A DNA stretch of 33,850 nt from an uncultured Fibrobacter sp. (GTDB lineage: Bacteria > Fibrobacterota > Fibrobacteria > Fibrobacterales > Fibrobacteraceae): contig CAMJQW010000022.1 in NCBI GenBank assembly GCA_946408125.1, positions 1 to 33,850 on the forward strand, written 5' to 3'. Numbering within the stretch: position 1 is the stretch's first letter; the number at the start of each line of letters is the position of its first letter. A program made the translations under genes and the position numbers. The notes below the pieces were generated by a model. That model saw only the letters and a program-made list of their open reading frames with translations, was not told where the DNA came from and did no database searches. Positions 31,507 to 33,850 of this stretch are shown in pieces.

Positions 31507-31512
31507 AATATA
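31507..31512 (-). promoter_or_regulatory. Promoter of the 31500 lipoprotein gene
   Basis: TATATT on the minus strand followed by six bases (TAGGGT) and then the GTG start codon. This is the same spacing as the ATG genes with predicted leaderless mRNAs. Confidence 0.45.
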
Positions 31513-31680
31513 AATACAAACAAAAGAAAAAAAGCCAAGCCGAGTGTCGCGGGCAAGAGTGCGCAAATTTATTCAAGCATAAGCCATTTATGGACTTATA
31601 TTTGATAAATGCTGCCACGGACGCGAAGCGTCAACTTTACTTGCACATGACCGAGGCGCAGGATTTAGAATTTGCGAAGC

Positions 31681-31709
31681 AAAAAAATCCGCCCCGAGCG
31701 GAGCGGATT
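31681..31709 (-). terminator. Rho-independent terminator of the phosphorylase gene
   Basis: On the minus strand AATCCGCTCC-GCTC-GGGGCGGATT forms a 10-bp stem with a tetraloop and is followed by a T run. One pair is T-G on this strand and would be an A/C mismatch on the other, so the minus strand is the functional one. It lies about 110 bp downstream of the GH94 stop. Confidence 0.85.
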
Positions 31710-31715
31710 CTAAAA

Positions 31716-31824
31716 CTCAATTTGGATTAGAACCGAGTGAGACCAGGCGCGAGCCCCCGTAGCGTACATGGCGTACGTGAGGGGGCGAGCAACGCCGTAT
31801 CACGACGGTTATAATTCAAATTAG
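31716..31824. repeat. 109-bp imperfect palindrome
   Basis: The left arm 31716-31735 (CTCAATTTGGATTAGAACCG) and the reverse complement of 31806-31824 (CTAATTTGAATTATAACCG) agree at 17 of 19 aligned bases. Inward, looser pairing continues to GCCCCC (31753-31758) against GGGGGC (31781-31786), enclosing a CGTAC/GTACG tip. The right end includes the phosphorylase TAA stop. It would fold into a long hairpin in RNA or a cruciform in DNA. It has no transposase. Confidence 0.75.
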
Positions 31825-33850
31825 CCCATGGTGACTTCGACTTTGTGGACACCCTTTGTGAAGATGGGAGCCACATTGGAGTCGATTTCCTTGCCGTCAA
31901 CCACCATCTTGGCGACACCCTTGCAGACGTGCTTCGGGTTCTTCACCGTGATCTGGTAGGTAGCGCCGCGGAACTTACGGGTAGCTTCGAAGCCATCCCA
32001 CTTGGACGGGATGCAAGGATCAACCACGAGGCCCTTGTAGTTGGCGCGGATACCGATGATGAACTGCGTGGCAGCCTGGTACGTCCAGGTGGAAGTACCG
32101 GAGAGCCATGCGTTACGGCCCATGCCGAACTGCTTGTGTTCGTCGCCGAGGATGTTCTGCGGATAGCAGTACGGTTCGGACTCGAAGATATCGAGAATTC
32201 CGTTCTTGGAAGCCGGGTTAATCTGGTTGTAGTACTGGAAGGCATTGTCGCCACGGCCGAGGATCGTTTCGGCAATCATCACCCACGGGTTGGTGTGGAG
32301 GAAGATACCGCCGTTTTCCTTGGCTCCAGGAGGATAGGTAGAAATGCCACCCACGTTCGGGTCGAAGCCGCGGTAGCCCGGAGTAGAGCTCTTCACGCCG
32401 TTGGCGGTGTTGAGGAGCTTGTTCAGGCTGTCCATGCCCATCACGGCACGGTCGCCAGTAGCAATGCCAGAAATCACAGACCAGGACTGGCTGTTGCAGT
32501 AAATCTTGCCGTACTTGGCCTTGTTGGTGCCGTAGGCGTTGCCCTGCTTGTCGAACCAGCGGACCCACCACTTGCCGTCCCAAGCGCTGTCGTTGAAGGC
32601 CTTCTTGACGTCTTCGTACCAGCCCTTGTACATTTCGACAGACTTGGTGTCGCCGAGAGCTTCGCAGATGTCCATCATTTCAAGGAGAGCCTTAGCATAG
32701 AGGCCCGTGTTGAAGGAGGATTCTGCACCGAGCGGGAGGTTCATGCAGTCGTTCCAGTCGGCAAAGCCGAGGAGCGGAAGGCCGTGCTTACCGAGGTGAG
32801 TACGGGTAAAGTTGAGGGAGCGCTTGAGGTGTTCGAGCACGGTGCCCTTTTCACGCTGAGCGCGCTTCTTGCCGGCTTCGTAGAACGGAACTTCCTTCTT
32901 GAGGAGGTCCATCTTGCCGGTTTCCTTGAGGTAGTTGGCAATAGTGAGAACGATCCACAGGTGGTCGTCACCATACCAGTCAGCGTAAGCCGGGTTGCCG
33001 TTTTCGTCGAGCACGCCCTTCTTTTCGCGGGAGTCACCGGCGTTAGCTTCGTTGCCGTTGTCTTCTTCGAGGGCGAGCGGAGCGTACTGGTGCATGGCGT
33101 TACCTTCCGGACGCTGCACGGAGAGGAGGTTCTTGGCGAGTTGGAGAGCTTCTTCCGGCATGTGGCTCATCACGCCCATGAGGTCCTGGCTGGAGTCACG
33201 GTAACCGATACCGCGGCTGGTGCCGTAGCCCAACTGATAGAGGGACAGGTAGCGGCTCCAGTTCTTGGTGGTGTGGCACTGGCGCGGGTTGTGCACGTTC
33301 ACCATGGTGTTGAATGCAGCATCCGGAGTGTTCACCTGGATTGTAGAGAGGTAGTTTTCCCAGAACTTGGCGAGTTCGTCGAAAGCCTTGTCGACGTTCT
33401 TCAAGTCGCGGTACTTCTTGATAGCCTTGGCAGCGACCTTGAGGCTCTGTTCCTGACCGAGCTGGGTGCAGGTACGGAAAGTCTTGCCGGCAGCGATCTT
33501 GCCACCGTGAATCATGAGAGCGGCAATGTTGTCGCCACGGTCGCATTCGCTATTGGAAAGTTCCTTGTTGGCGAGGCTGAGCGGAGCGGCCCAGGAGCCC
33601 ATTTCGTTGGCACCGAGGAACACGCGGCGGTCACCGTCGAAGCTACCGACCTTGCAGTTGGCGGTCACGTAGTTCACGGCGTAGTCGCGCTTCATGTAGG
33701 CATACTGTTCGAGCACCACATGGCCGTCCTTTTCCCAGTGGCCCTTGAGGGTCATGGTCTGCGGGACCCAGTCGGCGTTCGTGAGCTGCTTTTCGGCTTC
33801 GAAGTGGCTGAATTCATAAACCGGGATAATGTCCACTTCCTTGGAAGCCT
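31821..33850 (-). CDS. GH94 cellobiose phosphorylase (C-terminal part; 5' end outside window)
   Basis: About 676 residues are visible; the frame is open to the window edge, so no start codon is called. By comparison with family members roughly 130 N-terminal residues are missing. The enzyme splits cellobiose with phosphate into glucose 1-phosphate and glucose, saving ATP. Visible motifs are YGTSRGIGYRDSSQDL, the long HQY...DWYGDDHLW region, and the catalytic block GFADWNDCMNL whose Asp (DWND) is the general acid. The C-terminal sandwich domain is intact. There is no signal peptide in view, so it is cytoplasmic like known members. The codon choice looks strongly biased (mostly AAG, GAG, CTC/TTG-type), consistent with high expression. 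Cellodextrin or chitobiose phosphorylase is less likely on length and motifs. Confidence 0.9.
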   Translation of the reverse strand, partial: ASKEVDIIPVYEFSHFEAEKQLTNADWVPQTMTLKGHWEKDGHVVLEQYAYMKRDYAVNYVTANCKVGSFDGDRRVFLGANEMGSWAAPLSLANKELSNSECDRGDNIAALMIHGGKIAAGKTFRTCTQLGQEQSLKVAAKAIKKYRDLKNVDKAFDELAKFWENYLSTIQVNTPDAAFNTMVNVHNPRQCHTTKNWSRYLSLYQLGYGTSRGIGYRDSSQDLMGVMSHMPEEALQLAKNLLSVQRPEGNAMHQYAPLALEEDNGNEANAGDSREKKGVLDENGNPAYADWYGDDHLWIVLTIANYLKETGKMDLLKKEVPFYEAGKKRAQREKGTVLEHLKRSLNFTRTHLGKHGLPLLGFADWNDCMNLPLGAESSFNTGLYAKALLEMMDICEALGDTKSVEMYKGWYEDVKKAFNDSAWDGKWWVRWFDKQGNAYGTNKAKYGKIYCNSQSWSVISGIATGDRAVMGMDSLNKLLNTANGVKSSTPGYRGFDPNVGGISTYPPGAKENGGIFLHTNPWVMIAETILGRGDNAFQYYNQINPASKNGILDIFESEPYCYPQNILGDEHKQFGMGRNAWLSGTSTWTYQAATQFIIGIRANYKGLVVDPCIPSKWDGFEATRKFRGATYQITVKNPKHVCKGVAKMVVDGKEIDSNVAPIFTKGVHKVEVTMG

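Larger units (their letters stand above)
31501..31820. other. 320-bp intergenic region, no supported gene
   Basis: The only stretch over 300 bp without a gene. On the minus strand it holds, from the right, half of a long palindrome, the phosphorylase terminator, and at the left end the lipoprotein promoter. A small inverted repeat GACGC-GAA-GCGTC is at 31619-31631. A plus-strand TATATTTG at 31597-31604 lies 4 nt before an ATG with 13 codons (MLPRTRSV...); this could mark a short transcript but is weak. Confidence 0.6.

Overview
This window most likely comes from a member of the genus Fibrobacter (phylum Fibrobacterota), the fibre-degrading gut bacteria. The strongest marker is a lipoprotein with two FISUMP domains (the 'Fibrobacter succinogenes major paralogous domain'). 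Supporting signs are a GH94 cellobiose phosphorylase, many outer-membrane barrel proteins, a plant-type DapB, a possible type IX sorting tail, and AT-rich TATATT promoters in a moderately GC-rich genome. The assignment is inferred from gene content; no database was searched.

Layout. Positions 1-6934 (minus strand) hold the start of an unknown gene, mnmG, a thioredoxin-fold lipoprotein, mfd and tRNA-Lys(UUU). Positions 7018-11156 (plus) form an envelope cluster: a PorV-like barrel, a degenerate glycosyltransferase, a GT2 glycosyltransferase and a Wzi-like barrel, with start/stop overlaps at two of the three junctions. Positions 11170-21385 (minus) hold a lone PTS EIIA domain, an AmgK-like sugar kinase, an orphan YejB-type permease, dapB, an RluA-type pseudouridine synthase, a DUF2914 membrane protein, the large FISUMP lipoprotein and a secreted esterase-like protein. 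Positions 21481-27544 hold agmatine deiminase (+), RNase HI (-), then a hypothetical protein, a PHP phosphoesterase, a large outer-membrane barrel, a small membrane protein and a MauE/DoxX-like protein (all +). Positions 27654-33850 (minus) hold prfB with its programmed +1 frameshift, a SurA-type isomerase, an MscS channel, a lipoprotein, a 320-bp intergenic region with a terminator and a long palindrome, and the GH94 phosphorylase, which runs off the window.

Working together: the 7-11 kb cluster looks like surface polysaccharide or outer-membrane assembly. The SurA-type isomerase and the thioredoxin lipoprotein would serve envelope protein folding. The phosphorylase would convert cellobiose from cellulose into glucose 1-phosphate plus glucose. 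The rest is mainly housekeeping.

I found no clearly new defence, mobile or biosynthetic system. The points most worth a second look are: (1) a recurrent TATATT/TAnnTTTG promoter element placed 6-8 nt before the start codon of about nine genes, implying widespread leaderless mRNAs; (2) a FISUMP lipoprotein with about 14 paired-cysteine repeats between its two FISUMP domains; (3) a 109-bp imperfect palindrome overlapping the phosphorylase stop codon; (4) a thioredoxin lipoprotein with two FKBP-N-like repeats but no isomerase domain; and (5) several orphaned or degenerate pieces (YejB alone, EIIA alone, a DxD-less glycosyltransferase, a 64-aa membrane anchor beside MauE). No CRISPR array, insertion sequence, integrase or rRNA was seen.
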